Source of the DNA: Natronoarchaeum rubrum
GTDB taxonomy: Archaea > Halobacteriota > Halobacteria > Halobacteriales > Natronoarchaeaceae
Direction of reading: 5' to 3'
Length of the DNA: 64,000 nucleotides
NCBI RefSeq assembly: GCF_024494695.1
Contig: NZ_JANHDP010000003.1
Location: forward strand, 496,001-560,000
A program made the translations under genes and the position numbers. The notes beneath the pieces are model-generated. The model did no database searches and was not told the origin of the DNA. It saw only the letters and a program-made list of their open reading frames with translations. Positions 35,809 to 43,832 of this stretch are shown in pieces. The stretch's first letter is position 1. Each line of letters opens with the position of its first letter.

Positions 35809-36765
35809 ATGTTCAGCCGGCTCTCGATCCCGACGCCGTTCCAGGTCGGCCCGGTCAACGCCTACCTCGCCGGGCGGACGATAATCGACCCAGGGCCCGA
35901 CAGCGAGGAGTCCTGGGAGGCTCTCGCGGCGGGGCTCGCCGACCACGATCTGGAACCGGGCGACCTCGATCGCGCGCTGATCACCCACCCCCACCCCGAT
36001 CACTTCGGCGCCGCGCGGCGGCTCCGCGAGGCCGGGGTGGAGATTCTCGCCGCACCCGCAACAGCCGAGATCATCCGGGCGTTCGGCGACCGACTCGACT
36101 ACGAGCAGTCCTTCTTCGAGGACTTCTTCGTCGCTCACGGGATGTCCCGTTCGACCGCCAGCACCGTCGTCGAACTGCCGGAGGCCTATCTCCCCTACGC
36201 GCCGGACTGCGAGGTCGACGCCACGCTCGCGGACGGCGACGTGCTGGAGATCGCCGATCTGGACGTGACGGTCGAAGCCGTCGAGGGCCACGCGCCGGGC
36301 GAGCTCATCTTCACGTACGAGGCAGCCGGCCGGGACCGAGCGATCGTCGGCGATCACGTGCTCGGCGACGTGACGCCGAACCCGCTCTTGCAGCCGCCGG
36401 CCGAGCCCGGCGGGGAGCGCCCGCGCATGTTGCCGGCGTACAACGACTCGCTGGCCGAACTCCGCGACCGCGGGCTCGACGAGATCCTGCCCGGCCACGG
36501 CGAGCGGATCGAGGCGCCCGGCGAGAGAATCGACGAGATGCTGGCCGCCCACGAGGACCGCACGGACAACGTCCGCGCGCTCGTCGAGGAACCCGCCACC
36601 GCGATGGACGTGATGGAGGGGCTGTTCGACGACCTGCCCGCGACCGAGTACTTCCCGGCGATGAGCGAGGCGATCGGCCACCTCGACGTGCTCGAAGCGC
36701 GAGGCGACGTGACGCCGACCGAGGGCGACGACGGGCTCGTTCGCTACGAGGCGACGGGAGCATGA
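35809..36765 (+). CDS. Metallo-beta-lactamase-fold hydrolase
   Basis: A 318-residue MBL hydrolase with the zinc motif THPHPDHFGAARRL (H60, H62, D64, H65), the next ligands in VEGHAPGEL and VGDHVLGDV, and a C-terminal LPGHGERI. A C-terminal helical winged-helix-like domain (about residues 235-318) resembles the LACTB2/glyoxalase II-like family. ATG 35809, about 30 nt after a TATA-like box, is chosen over in-frame 35617. Its TGA overlaps the ATG of adenine deaminase, so the two are cotranslated. Confidence 0.85.
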   Translation: MFSRLSIPTPFQVGPVNAYLAGRTIIDPGPDSEESWEALAAGLADHDLEPGDLDRALITHPHPDHFGAARRLREAGVEILAAPATAEIIRAFGDRLDYEQSFFEDFFVAHGMSRSTASTVVELPEAYLPYAPDCEVDATLADGDVLEIADLDVTVEAVEGHAPGELIFTYEAAGRDRAIVGDHVLGDVTPNPLLQPPAEPGGERPRMLPAYNDSLAELRDRGLDEILPGHGERIEAPGERIDEMLAAHEDRTDNVRALVEEPATAMDVMEGLFDDLPATEYFPAMSEAIGHLDVLEARGDVTPTEGDDGLVRYEATGA

Positions 36766-38495
36766 AGCGCACGCAAGCCGTCGCGCTCGGCGAGGCGCCC
36801 GCGGATCTCGTGATCACCGGCGGGCGGGTGTTCCTCCCCGAGACCGGCGAGTTCCGCGCGCTCGACGTCGCGATCTGCGACAACGAGGTTGCCGCGCTCC
36901 CCGACGACGCGGACGACGTGATCGGCGAGAACACCCGCGTGATCGACGCCGACGGCCGGGCCGTGCTGCCGGGCTTCATCGACGCCCACACGCACGTCGA
37001 CACGGTTCAGACGCTGGAAAACGCCTATCACTACGCGCTGGAGGGCGGCACGACGACCGTCGTCACCGAAACCTCCGGGCTGGGCGGCGCGTTCGGCGCC
37101 GAGGGCGTCGAGGCGCTGCTCGCGGCCACGTCGTACCTGCCGATCACAGTGAAGGCGACCGTTCCGCCCCAGCCCCTCGCGGACACGTTCGAGGAGCCCC
37201 GCGCCGACGAGGACGAGGCCGAGGCGCTCGCCGAGTTGCTCGCGGACGACCGGATCGTCGGCGTCGGCGAGACCGACTGGATCCACGTCGTCGGGCGCGA
37301 CTCGCCGATCGAGCGGCTCCACGAGCGCGCCGAGAGGGAAGGCAAGCGCAGCTGCGGCCACGGCGCGGGCTGCGACGGCGCCAAGCTCTCGGCGTTCGCG
37401 GGCGTCGTGGACAACGACCACGAGGCGATCACCGCCGACGGCATCGTCGAGCGCGTCGAGCGCGGCATCCACGCGATCGGCCGGTACGGCTCGATCCGGG
37501 ACGACGTCGAGGCGGTCGCCGGCGCGGTCGACCGCGTCGGCGCCGCGGAGCTATCGCTCTCGACCGACGGGATGTGGCCCCGGAAACTGCTCGACGAGGG
37601 GCTGATGGACGCCGTCGTCCGGCGGACGATCGAGGCGGGCGTCGACCCCGCGGACGCGATCCGGATGGCGACGCTCAACCCCGCGCGACACTTCGGGCTC
37701 GACGACCGCGGGAGCCTCGCGCCGGGCAACGCCGCGGACGTGCTGCTCGTCGACGACCTCGAATCGGTCAACGTGACCACGGTGATCAGCGGCGGCGAGG
37801 TCGTCGTCCACAACAACGAGGTCCGCGTCGCGCCCCGAAGCCACGAGTACCCCGACCGGTTCTACGACGCCGTCGACGTGCGGACCGATCCCGACGCGTT
37901 CCGCGTCCCGGCCGACGCCGCCGACGCCGAGGGCCACGTGCGCGCAATTCAACTGGGCGAGGGACTGCTCTCCCACGAGACGACGGTCGAACCCGCAGAA
38001 GTAGATGGCGAACTCCGCGCCGCGCCCGAGCGCGACGTCGCCAAGGTCGCGCTGCTCGATCGCCATCCCGACGCCGACGGCTCGGGCTTCACCGGATTTC
38101 TGACGGGGTACGGCATCGAGCGCGGCGGCGTCGCGACGAGCATGACGATGGAGGCCACCGGCGTGCTCGCGGTCGGCGCCGACGACGCCGATCTCCGCGC
38201 CGCAGTCGAACGAGTCAACGAGCTCGGCGGCGGCTGGGCGGTGGTCCGCGACGGCGACGTGATCGCCGAACTTCCCTACCGGGTCGCCGGCTGTGCTGCT
38301 GATCTGGAGGTTGAAGAGACCGCGAAGCTGCTCGACGCCGCCGAGAACGCGGTGCGCTCGCTGGGCGTCGGCGTCGAGCGGCCGCTGGTCTCGCTGGCGT
38401 CGCTGCCGTTCGTCGGCGTCCCGACGATGAAGCTGACGACCTCGGGGTACGCCGACGTCGTGCGCCGGGAGCTGGTCGGCCTCGATCCCGACTAG
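36762..38495 (+). CDS. ade: Adenine deaminase
   Basis: Converts adenine to hypoxanthine and ammonia in purine salvage. Its 577 residues match AdeC: ADLVITGGRVFLPETGE, PGFIDAHTHVDT (metal ligands), VTETSGLGGAFGAEGVEALL, CGHGAGCDGAKLSAF, SLSTDGMWP, MATLNPARHFGLDDRGSLAPG, and the C-terminal domain ending VSLASLPFVGVPTMKLTTSGY. It is coupled to the MBL hydrolase upstream by a 4-bp ATGA overlap and overlaps the convergent pduO stop by 4 bp. Confidence 0.9.
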   Translation: MKRTQAVALGEAPADLVITGGRVFLPETGEFRALDVAICDNEVAALPDDADDVIGENTRVIDADGRAVLPGFIDAHTHVDTVQTLENAYHYALEGGTTTVVTETSGLGGAFGAEGVEALLAATSYLPITVKATVPPQPLADTFEEPRADEDEAEALAELLADDRIVGVGETDWIHVVGRDSPIERLHERAEREGKRSCGHGAGCDGAKLSAFAGVVDNDHEAITADGIVERVERGIHAIGRYGSIRDDVEAVAGAVDRVGAAELSLSTDGMWPRKLLDEGLMDAVVRRTIEAGVDPADAIRMATLNPARHFGLDDRGSLAPGNAADVLLVDDLESVNVTTVISGGEVVVHNNEVRVAPRSHEYPDRFYDAVDVRTDPDAFRVPADAADAEGHVRAIQLGEGLLSHETTVEPAEVDGELRAAPERDVAKVALLDRHPDADGSGFTGFLTGYGIERGGVATSMTMEATGVLAVGADDADLRAAVERVNELGGGWAVVRDGDVIAELPYRVAGCAADLEVEETAKLLDAAENAVRSLGVGVERPLVSLASLPFVGVPTMKLTTSGYADVVRRELVGLDPD

Positions 38496-39025
38496 TATTC
38501 CGGATTTTCCTCGCGGACGCCGTCGCGCTTGTTCACGGCGCGTGCGAGCACGAACAGCGCGTCGGAGAGCCGGTTCAGATACTGGACGGCCTCGCCGTTG
38601 ATCGTCTGGTCGGCCGCGAGCGCGACGGTCCGGCGCTCGGCGCGCCGACACACCGTTCTGGCGTGGTGAAGCCGCGATCCCTTCTCGCTCCCGCTCGGCA
38701 GGATGAACTGCTCTAAGGGGTCGAGTTCGTCGTCGAAGGAGTCGATCATCGCCTCCAGCTCGTCGGTGTGGTCGTCGCGCACGACGGGATCGTCCTCGTC
38801 GGGGTCGGGGTTGGCGAGGTCGGCCTGCGCGACGTGGAGGTGATTCTGGATCGCGGCGAGGTGGTCGTCGACGTCGTCGTGACCGGTCGGTCGGACCGTT
38901 CCGAGCAGCGCGTTCAGTTCGTCGACCGTGCCGTAGGCCTCGATCCGCGCGCTGGTCTTCGAGACGCGGGACATGTCCCGGAGATCGGTCATCCCCTCGT
39001 CGCCGCGGCCGGTGTAGATCTTCAT
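38492..39025 (-). CDS. pduO: Cob(I)yrinic acid a,c-diamide adenosyltransferase, PduO type
   Basis: Transfers adenosyl from ATP to cob(I)alamin to make coenzyme B12. The 177-residue protein has the PduO N-terminal signature KIYTGRGDEGMTDL, RIEAYGTVDELNALLG, FILPSGSEKGSRLHHARTVCRRAER and a terminal LNRLSDALFVLARAVN. ATG 39025 fits family starts; the longer upstream frame is basic and not halophile-like. The neighbouring substrate-binding protein could be part of corrinoid or siderophore uptake. Confidence 0.92.
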   Translation of the reverse strand: MKIYTGRGDEGMTDLRDMSRVSKTSARIEAYGTVDELNALLGTVRPTGHDDVDDHLAAIQNHLHVAQADLANPDPDEDDPVVRDDHTDELEAMIDSFDDELDPLEQFILPSGSEKGSRLHHARTVCRRAERRTVALAADQTINGEAVQYLNRLSDALFVLARAVNKRDGVREENPEY

Positions 39026-39093
39026 GTCCGGACCCACGGAGCGGACCACCTTAGTTCTCCCCGGGACGATGTTCGCTGTCCGCTCGGAATCCG

Positions 39094-40281
39094 CTACTCG
39101 CCCGAGCCGGTGATCGCGTTCGCCAGTTCCTGCCGATCGAACAGCCGCTCGTCCTCGGGAATCTCGGGGTAGGAAGCGCCGCCGTCGGGCGTACCGGGCC
39201 ACTCGCCGAACTGCTCGGGGTAGAGCTGCTTGGCGCCCATCTCCAGCTGGAACAGGTTCATGATCGGGCCCTGATAGCGCATCCCGGCGGCGTACACGCG
39301 GTCGTTCTGCACGGCGGAGAGCTTCTGGCCCGACGCCTCGCTATCCAGCTGGTTGCGCACCTGAGTCATGTCGTGGCGGGGCGTCAGTCCCCAGAGGTGC
39401 AAGATAACGTCCGGATCGGCTTCCAGCATGGTTTCGTAGTCGACGGTACCCCACAGCTGCTCCCAGTCTTGATCGGCGAACGCGTCGGTCGCGCCGAGCG
39501 GGCGCGTGTCGGCCAGCCAGTACCCCGGCTTGTTCAGGTGGTAGGTGAAGAACTGATCGTTCTGGGCGCTGTACGTGACCCGCACCGCGGTCGGACGTTC
39601 CTCCTCGGGCGGGAGATTCTCCTCGATCGTCGCGACGGCGTCGTCGCGGATCGACTTGATCGCCCGATAGCGCTCGGACTCGTCGAACACGGCTGCGACC
39701 TTCGCGAACAGCTCCCAGAGGCCGTAGTACTCGTACTGGTCGCGGTATCCCTCGGGCGGTTGTGCGTTCGTACCGCTGTAGAAGTTGCCGAACCAGGGAC
39801 CCTGCTGGTTTCGGATCTCGTCGATGCGCGACTGGTCCCAGTTGCTCTGGGTGCTCACCCAGGCGGGGTCCGCCAGATGAACGTCGGCGGCGGTCGTGTA
39901 GACCGTCTCGGGACTGAAGCTGCCGTCCAGCGGGTTCAGGAGGTCGCCCCACTCGTAGTCGACGCCCTCCAGGTGGTCGTAGTAGTGGCTCATCGTCGTC
40001 TCGGCCATCTCGGTGGCGAACATCGACTCGATCGCGCCGCTGTGGCCGAGCGCCACGGCCATGTCGGCGTACTGCGGGTAGATCGTGAACACGCTCTCGG
40101 GTGGAGCGTCGAACTCGACCTCGCCCATCGGCGCCATCGACACCGAGTAGGAACCTTCCGAGGACTCCGATCCGGGCGTTTCGCCGAGACAGCCGGCCAG
40201 CGAGGCGCTGCCGGCCAGCACGCCCAGAGATCGAAGGTAATTCCGCCGCGTCCAGCCGTCACCGGTCGTCGCGTCGTGCAT
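39094..40281 (-). CDS. ABC transporter substrate-binding lipoprotein (iron-siderophore/corrinoid type)
   Basis: A 395-residue exported lipoprotein: Tat motif TRRNYLRSLGVLAGSASLAGC (RR 12-13, lipobox Cys31), then a periplasmic-binding-protein fold of the FecB/BtuF class (FDAPPESVFTIYPQYADMAVALG, DADVHLADPAWV-like strands, LEADPDVILHLWG, AVQNDRVYAAG). ATG 40281 is chosen because the TATA-like CTTTTAGATG (40302-40311) lies 26 nt upstream, with an iron box in between. No permease or ATPase genes are adjacent, so its transporter is elsewhere. The iron box points to iron or siderophore over B12. Confidence 0.8.
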   Translation of the reverse strand: MHDATTGDGWTRRNYLRSLGVLAGSASLAGCLGETPGSESSEGSYSVSMAPMGEVEFDAPPESVFTIYPQYADMAVALGHSGAIESMFATEMAETTMSHYYDHLEGVDYEWGDLLNPLDGSFSPETVYTTAADVHLADPAWVSTQSNWDQSRIDEIRNQQGPWFGNFYSGTNAQPPEGYRDQYEYYGLWELFAKVAAVFDESERYRAIKSIRDDAVATIEENLPPEEERPTAVRVTYSAQNDQFFTYHLNKPGYWLADTRPLGATDAFADQDWEQLWGTVDYETMLEADPDVILHLWGLTPRHDMTQVRNQLDSEASGQKLSAVQNDRVYAAGMRYQGPIMNLFQLEMGAKQLYPEQFGEWPGTPDGGASYPEIPEDERLFDRQELANAITGSGE

Positions 40282-40284
40282 GTG

Positions 40285-40311
40285 TTTAGGCACGCCTAAA
40301 ACATCTAAAAG
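40285..40311 (-). promoter_or_regulatory. Iron-box palindrome and TATA box of the substrate-binding protein gene
   Basis: TTTAGGCACGCCTAAA (40285-40300) is a perfect palindrome lying between the TATA-like CTTTTAGATG (minus strand, 40302-40311) and the leaderless ATG at 40281. This is the expected place for repression by a DtxR-family metal regulator. Confidence 0.65.
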
Positions 40312-40492
40312 ACTTGTGTTTGCGCTCAATGCGGGAGACCGACCGGTGCAGTACAGCCACTCCGGTCCGACCGGTGCGAGACACGCTTATCCACACAATC
40401 TCGGAGGATGGATTTGATGCGTGCCTTCTTTTCTGTTGAATCGTGGTCGAACTAACCGGTCGATACGTCCGCGTATCTAACAGTGTATTCGA

Positions 40493-40714
40493 TTAGCAGC
40501 AGCCGTCCCGTTCTGGCGTCCACTTACATGCATTGCCTGTCGTAAGGTCGTTTTCGTCGATGTAGGTCGACAGACAAGCGTAGTTACAGAAGTATGCAGG
40601 CGACCCACAGTCGTCCACACAGTCACGGACACAGATGGGGTCGTGGTCGAAAATAAACGAATCACAGTACACGCACGTCTCGTCCGCGTGGGGAGTGGCG
40701 ATAGTCGTGGACAT
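40493..40714 (-). CDS. Cys-rich small protein ending in Cys-Cys (zinc-finger/TRASH-like)
   Basis: A 73-residue protein with ten cysteines: C14-x2-C17, C28, C32, C36, C43-x3-C47 (YFCNYACLSTYI, like TRASH/MYM metal-binding modules), C63, and terminal C72-C73. The Cys-Cys C-terminus is the same feature seen in the two small proteins behind arsA, 5.4 kb away. It may bind or hand over a soft metal or arsenite. Placement at the edge of the arsenic island supports that, but no homologous function is known to me. Confidence 0.65.
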   Translation of the reverse strand: MSTTIATPHADETCVYCDSFIFDHDPICVRDCVDDCGSPAYFCNYACLSTYIDENDLTTGNACKWTPERDGCC

Positions 40715-40721
40715 ACTCGTT

Positions 40722-41099
40722 CTATGAGATGGACGACGGAAAGCGTTTCCTGAGGTAGCTAATAAGCTCCTTCCCCAGACGCTCGTCGAACTGACGGGGA
40801 TGGTCGTTCTGACACGGGTGGTTCCAGCATGGCTTCTCCCGGAGCGCCCAACGCCGATTCCACTTTTCGACAGGGTACGAGGCGATTAAGCGCTCACAGA
40901 ATGTAACGAAGCCGATACTGCGTTCGTTCCGAAGCACAGCGAAATCGTCGAACGAAGGGAAGCGGCGACTGGAAAGGTCTGGACCAATTGCCAACACTGT
41001 GAGAAGTTGACGCGACCAGAAGTTGAGACTGGTACTCTCAATGCATACGCGTTCAGCCCACACGATCTTGAACGTCGTTTTTACCTCAGGGAACTTCAC
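40722..41099 (-). CDS. Hypothetical protein, weakly supported
   Basis: A 125-codon frame from GTG 41099 in a lower-GC stretch. It is basic and aromatic (KWNRRWALREKPCWNHPCQND), atypical for a halophile, but codon third positions look coding. It ends 8 bp before the Cys-rich gene and may share its transcript. No family is recognised; acquired DNA or a chance frame are both possible. Confidence 0.4.
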   Translation of the reverse strand: MKFPEVKTTFKIVWAERVCIESTSLNFWSRQLLTVLAIGPDLSSRRFPSFDDFAVLRNERSIGFVTFCERLIASYPVEKWNRRWALREKPCWNHPCQNDHPRQFDERLGKELISYLRKRFPSSIS

Positions 41100-41121
41100 C
41101 GACGTATTCTCTTTCTACCGC

Positions 41122-41143
41122 ACCGATTCTGATTCAGATCGGT
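41122..41143. promoter_or_regulatory. Inverted repeat between divergent genes
   Basis: ACCGAT and ATCGGT arms enclose CTGA and TCAG, giving a nearly perfect 10+10 palindrome in the gap between the hypothetical gene (41099, minus) and arsR (41243, plus). Candidate operator, bound protein unknown. Confidence 0.4.
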
Positions 41144-41206
41144 GATGGTACCGCTGTACCCAGGGTTCAACTTGATTCCAGAGTTTCGAGGGGCTCGTCG
41201 AGGGAA

Positions 41207-41241
41207 ACATATTAGTGCTCACTTGTATAAGCTAGTGCTGA
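41207..41241 (+). promoter_or_regulatory. arsR-arsM promoter with direct repeat
   Basis: ACATATTA (41207-41214) is a TATA box about 31 nt before ATG 41243. TTAGTGCTCA (41212-41221) and CTAGTGCTGA (41232-41241) form a 20-bp-spaced direct repeat overlapping the TATA box and the start region, suited to ArsR autorepression. Confidence 0.5.
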
Positions 41242-41242
41242 T

Positions 41243-41602
41243 ATGACAGAGGATGCGATCACGGATGGGGCCACGGGAGGGGCCGAGACCTGCTGCACAC
41301 CGCCCGGAGACGTCGACTCGGACGCGATGGCGACAGACCTCCAAGTACTGACCGCGATGGGGAACGACACACGATACGAGCTGCTTCGCCGAATCTCGAA
41401 CGCCGATGACGGCGTCTGCGTCTGTGATCTCGAAGCCGCCGTCGGCGTCAGTCAGAGCGCCGTCAGCCAAGCGCTCTCCCGCTTGTACACCGCAGGACTT
41501 GTCACGCGCCGCAAAGAGGGGTCCTGGCGGTACTACGAACCGACTGAAACGACCGCGGCCCTTCTCGAAACCCTCGACGAGCTGCGAGGTGCCCATGAGT
41601 AA
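41243..41602 (+). CDS. arsR: ArsR-family arsenite-responsive repressor
   Basis: A 119-residue winged helix (LTAMGNDTRYELLRRIS, VSQSAVSQALSRLYTAGLVTRRKEGSWRYY). The inducer site of classical ArsR, CVCDLE (C59, C61), sits at the start of the recognition region, and an extra Cys pair (C17-C18) lies in the N-terminal tail. As(III) or Sb(III) binding should release it from DNA. Its end overlaps the arsM start by 8 bp, so arsM is coupled to its own regulator. Confidence 0.9.
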   Translation: MTEDAITDGATGGAETCCTPPGDVDSDAMATDLQVLTAMGNDTRYELLRRISNADDGVCVCDLEAAVGVSQSAVSQALSRLYTAGLVTRRKEGSWRYYEPTETTAALLETLDELRGAHE

Positions 41603-42437
41603 CGATACTACGGCGGCCGGTGACCGTGACCCCGAGGAGACCCGCGAGATGGTGCGCGAACGCTACGGGACTATCGCTTCGGACAGTCAGGACTGCTGTG
41701 GCGATGTCGGCATCGATACCACCGACGACGATGGGTGCTGTGAGGGCAACGCGGACGCGACCGGGAGCGAACGCCTTGGCTACGACGCCGACGATGTCGC
41801 GTCGGTCGCAGATGGCGCAGACCTTGGCCTCGGGTGTGGAAATCCGAAGGCGTTCGCCGAGATGACGCCCGGCGAGACAGTGCTCGACCTCGGCTCGGGT
41901 GCGGGCTTCGACTGCTTCCTCGCTGCAGAGGAGGTCGGCCCGGACGGCGACGTCATCGGCGTCGACATGACACCAGAGATGGTCTCGAAAGCGAGGGAAA
42001 ACGTTGCGAAGAACGACGCCGTCAACGTCGAGTTTCGCCTCGGTGAGATCAGTCACCTGCCGGTTGCAGACGCGACCGTCGACGTCGTCATCTCGAACTG
42101 CGTCGTCAACCTCGCTCCGGAAAAACAACGGGTGTTCGACGACGCCTACCGCGTTCTCAAGCCCGGTGGCCGCGTCGCCATCTCGGATGTCGTCCAAACC
42201 GCCCCGTTCCCCGACGACGTCAAGATGGACCCGGACTCGCTAACTGGCTGTGTCGCCGGTGCGTCGACTGTCGATTCCCTTGAAGCGATGCTCGACAGTG
42301 CCGGCTTCGAAGCGATCGAGATAGCCCCTAAAGACGAGAGCACCGAGTTCATCAGCGATTGGGACGCTGATCGCGATCTCAGTGACTATCTCGTTTCTGC
42401 CACTATCGAGGCCCGGAAACCAGCGCACCCCACCTGA
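41595..42437 (+). CDS. arsM: Arsenite S-adenosylmethionine methyltransferase
   Basis: Methylates As(III) using SAM, giving volatile or excretable methylarsenicals. The 280-residue protein has the SAM motif VLDLGSGAGFDCFLA, VIGVDMTPEMVSKAREN, and cysteines matching the three arsenic ligands of ArsM proteins (C81 in LGCGNP, C169 in SNCVVNL, C219 in LTGCVAGA). Two added Cys pairs (C34-C35, C48-C49) lie in the N-terminal part. A strong hairpin follows 13 bp after the stop codon. Confidence 0.93.
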   Translation: MSNDTTAAGDRDPEETREMVRERYGTIASDSQDCCGDVGIDTTDDDGCCEGNADATGSERLGYDADDVASVADGADLGLGCGNPKAFAEMTPGETVLDLGSGAGFDCFLAAEEVGPDGDVIGVDMTPEMVSKARENVAKNDAVNVEFRLGEISHLPVADATVDVVISNCVVNLAPEKQRVFDDAYRVLKPGGRVAISDVVQTAPFPDDVKMDPDSLTGCVAGASTVDSLEAMLDSAGFEAIEIAPKDESTEFISDWDADRDLSDYLVSATIEARKPAHPT

Positions 42438-42450
42438 CTGATCAGCAGGT

Positions 42451-42468
42451 GTGGGCAGTTCTGCCCAC
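42451..42468 (+). terminator. Hairpin after arsM
   Basis: GTGGGCAGTTCTGCCCAC is a perfect inverted repeat (8-bp arms, minimal loop) between the convergent arsM and arsC genes. It probably ends or stabilises one of these transcripts. Confidence 0.5.
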
Positions 42469-42511
42469 TCAATAGCCCCTACAGAGAGTGTACGACCTCG
42501 TTGCGCCTGCG

Positions 42512-42943
42512 CTACGGTTCGTCTTGATGGACTTCGTCAAATAGGGCCTCGACGCGTTGCTCCACGTCGTCACGAATCTCGCGGACAGTATCAAGATCTT
42601 GTCCGTGAGGATCGTCTAGCGCCCAGTCCCGAACATCCACATCTTCTGCGTCCAGTTCCAGCGTCGAACAACCCATCGTAGCGACGATGTCGCACGATTC
42701 GAGCTCGTCAGTCGAGACTTCCCGCGGTGTTCGGTCGGAGAGATCGAGGTCCCGCTCTCGCATGACCGTGACGACTTCCTCGTGAACGTGCTCAGCCGGG
42801 TGTGTCCCCCCTGTGAGAATTTCGATGCTGTCCCCTAGCTCTCGCTGGTCACGCTCTTGTTCGGCGAACGCTGCCGACATTTGACTGCGACCGGCATTCT
42901 GGACACACACGAATCCCAACTTCGTCGTCGATTCCGTACCCAT
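42512..42943 (-). CDS. arsC: Arsenate reductase, low-molecular-weight phosphatase type
   Basis: Reduces arsenate to arsenite. The 143-residue protein has the LMW-phosphatase P-loop CVQNAGRS (C13, R19) and two more cysteines, C84 and C92, spaced like the C10/C82/C89 relay of thioredoxin-coupled ArsC. DWALDDPHG supplies the general-acid loop. ATG 42943 lies 27 nt after CTTAAG (42968-42973), consistent with a leaderless transcript. It lies on the opposite strand to arsM, so its product arsenite would feed both ArsM and ArsA. Confidence 0.9.
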   Translation of the reverse strand: MGTESTTKLGFVCVQNAGRSQMSAAFAEQERDQRELGDSIEILTGGTHPAEHVHEEVVTVMRERDLDLSDRTPREVSTDELESCDIVATMGCSTLELDAEDVDVRDWALDDPHGQDLDTVREIRDDVEQRVEALFDEVHQDEP

Positions 42944-42990
42944 GAGGAATACCCTCTCTTAGGCCGTCTTAAGGGTTCATATGAGGAATA
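42942..42990 (-). promoter_or_regulatory. arsC promoter with 10-bp direct repeat
   Basis: ATGAGGAATA (plus strand) occurs at 42942-42951, at the transcription/translation start, and at 42981-42990, just upstream of the TATA box CTTAAG (42968-42973). Two exact copies bracketing the promoter suggest a regulator binding both, with 39-bp spacing. Confidence 0.5.
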
Positions 42991-43114
42991 TCTCGCCCTA
43001 TATAGGACCAAATAGCTGCCGTGTCAGAGCTGGAGCCACTCTCAAACACTGACCACTGAAGCGGGTTCCAACGGAGCGGTGAGAACTAGCTCGCCGATCG
43101 CTCTCGTCGACTGG

Positions 43115-43513
43115 TCATAGCTCCCGCGATCCATCGAGGGCGATGAGGACAGCATTGGCGCGCGCTGTCGCACGATATTTTCGCCACTTCCCCTCTTTAC
43201 GGCGTGTGACGAGTCCAGCATCGGTGAGCTGGGACAGGGCGTGGCTGATCGCGCTGTCGCTAACATCGAGTAACGGCGCAAATTCGCAGACGCAGAGTTC
43301 CTCGCCAGCGACGTGGAGGATACGAACGATCTTGTACCGGGTCTCGTTCGCGAGCGCCGATAGCAGCCCGACATCTTGGTCCAGCGCTGGCCCACCCGCG
43401 GCCGCATCAATCTCTTCGAGTTCCGCCAGACGCTGGGAGACCTCCTCGTCACCACAGCCACCCCGTTCGTCGGCGAGATACCGCTGTAGCCGCTCAGTCG
43501 ATGACATACACAT
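43115..43513 (-). CDS. arsR: Second ArsR-family repressor
   Basis: A 132-residue winged helix (LLSALANETRYKIVRILH, VSDSAISHALSQLTDAGLVTRRKEGKWRKYRA) with an ArsR inducer motif ELCVCEF (C74, C76). It has an N-terminal acidic extension with C20 and C2. ATG 43513 is chosen because CTTAATCC (minus strand, 43531-43538) lies about 24 nt upstream; the longer frame to 43579 has no promoter and poor composition. It shares a half-site with the arsD promoter and is the likely regulator of the arsDA-hcsLS operon. Confidence 0.85.
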   Translation of the reverse strand: MCMSSTERLQRYLADERGGCGDEEVSQRLAELEEIDAAAGGPALDQDVGLLSALANETRYKIVRILHVAGEELCVCEFAPLLDVSDSAISHALSQLTDAGLVTRRKEGKWRKYRATARANAVLIALDGSREL

Positions 43514-43516
43514 CGA

Positions 43517-43524
43517 TTGAGCAG
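43517..43524 (-). promoter_or_regulatory. Half-site in the second arsR promoter
   Basis: TTGAGCAG (plus strand) lies between the TATA box and the start of the second arsR gene. The reverse complement CTGCTCAA is one arm of the palindrome at 43730-43745 before arsD, which suggests autoregulation. Confidence 0.5.
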
Positions 43525-43729
43525 ATAGTGGATTAAGCATTGTGGAGCGACCTGCGAGCCACGCGCATTCGATTGACATCCGATCATTTTAGGATTCTAT
43601 AAGATGGCTCCAGAAATACATTGGCAGTAATCTTCTATTTTGACGTGTTTTGAGGCCCTAAACGCCGCACATGTTCTGAATCGCACGTTGGGCCACGTCC
43701 GCGCTGAGCCGAAGAGCTTATGACCATGA

Positions 43730-43745
43730 TTGAATAACTGCTCAA
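43730..43745 (+). promoter_or_regulatory. ArsR-type operator before arsD
   Basis: TTGAATAACTGCTCAA is an imperfect palindrome (TTGA...TCAA) just after a TATA-like GCTTATGA (43716-43723). It fits ArsR/SmtB operators. The transcript would then carry a leader of about 85 nt before ATG 43833. Confidence 0.55.
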
Positions 43746-43832
43746 CTGAATGCAAGGCAACTCTGTCCACTCCGTGATCCATGATAGCTGCATTGTCGAC
43801 CAGACAATTGAGCGAGCGATCTATTCTCACCA

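Noticed and set aside
35613..38495. 960-codon plus-strand frame
   Set aside because: Its last 577 codons are adenine deaminase, but the first part is an Arg/Pro-rich shadow of the MBL hydrolase frame. The true start is the ATGA overlap at 36762.
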